This document shows positions 30,592 to 30,598 of a DNA stretch of 30,598 nt, piece after piece. Position 1 is the stretch's first letter. Each line of letters begins with the position of its first letter. The stretch spans positions 1 to 30,598 of the forward strand of contig JBMNHF010000022.1 of NCBI GenBank assembly GCA_050950205.1, read 5' to 3'. The DNA is from WRAV01 sp050950205 (GTDB taxonomy: Bacteria; Bacillota; Clostridia; Oscillospirales; Ruminococcaceae). The translations under genes and the position numbers were made by a program. The notes under the pieces were generated by a model that worked only from the letters and a program-made list of their open reading frames with translations, did no database searches and had not been told where the DNA came from.

Positions 30592-30598
30592 AACAAAT

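Noticed and set aside
30384..30596. Minus-strand 70-codon frame at the right edge
   Set aside because: It begins with TTG inside the palindrome/promoter region, has no ribosome site, and its Lys-rich product resembles nothing known.
30281..30598. M-box magnesium riboswitch upstream of mgtE
   Set aside because: Looked for because M-boxes often precede mgtE, but the conserved segments I remember are absent; only the local masking hairpin is supported. A covariance-model search would settle it.
1..30598. CRISPR arrays, tRNA or rRNA genes, insertion sequences, phage genes
   Set aside because: No regularly spaced repeats, tRNA-like cloverleafs, transposase motifs or integrase motifs were found on reading both strands.

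Overview
The window reads as chromosomal DNA of a strictly anaerobic Gram-positive bacterium, most likely a Clostridia/Oscillospirales-type Firmicute. The reasons are moderately high GC by eye, strong AGGAGG-type ribosome sites with frequent GTG/TTG starts, intrinsic terminators, an electron-transfer flavoprotein plus butyryl-CoA-type dehydrogenase set, and many Fe-S enzymes. This assignment is inference; no rRNA, tRNA, CRISPR array, insertion sequence or phage gene was seen.

Left block (1-12727), mostly leftward: two leftward operons around a rightward LuxR-type regulator. The right-hand one (11339 down to 6463) encodes a free lipoyl-domain protein, an E2 catalytic core, E1 alpha and E1 beta of an acetoin-dehydrogenase-like 2-oxo-acid dehydrogenase complex, a lipoate-protein ligase and a TIM-barrel amidohydrolase. 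The left-hand one (5217 to beyond position 1) encodes a zinc alcohol/diol dehydrogenase, a crotonase-fold enzyme, an acyl-CoA dehydrogenase, EtfB, EtfA and the start of dihydrolipoamide dehydrogenase (E3). An AcoX-like NAD-kinase-fold gene is divergent at 11726-12727. The simplest reading is oxidation of an acetoin- or diol-like substrate by a lipoylated complex, with an acyl-CoA/ETF branch added; the true substrate is unproven.

Central block (12968-26653), rightward: a two-[2Fe-2S] molybdenum hydroxylase of the D. gigas aldehyde oxidoreductase type, a terminator, then a tightly packed twelve-gene operon: an Fe-S/HdrD-like fusion protein, a two-CxxC protein, a C_GCAxxG_C_C protein, a MobA/MocA-like nucleotidyltransferase, a FecCD/BtuCD-type metal(-chelate) importer (permease, ATPase, lipoprotein), a THEP1-like NTPase, a SAM methyltransferase, a radical SAM protein, a PaaK-like adenylate-forming ligase and a NifX-like cofactor-carrier protein with a His/Cys tail. 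Start/stop overlaps (ATGA) at many junctions argue for one co-translated unit. From memory, a similar set sits beside the aldehyde oxidoreductase gene of Desulfovibrio vulgaris (around DVU_1551-1559). The combination looks like an uncharacterised metal-cofactor acquisition, synthesis or insertion pathway and is the main candidate for a new system here.

Right block (26654-30598): a structured, non-coding 3' region with a bidirectional terminator; a leftward two-gene operon for an IscU-like scaffold protein and its usual partner, a GGGtGRT-type protein of unknown function, with a good promoter; an MgtE magnesium transporter whose leader can form a hairpin masking its ribosome site and a competing anti-masking pairing; and, at the edge, a consensus rightward promoter overlapped by a perfect 18-bp palindrome.
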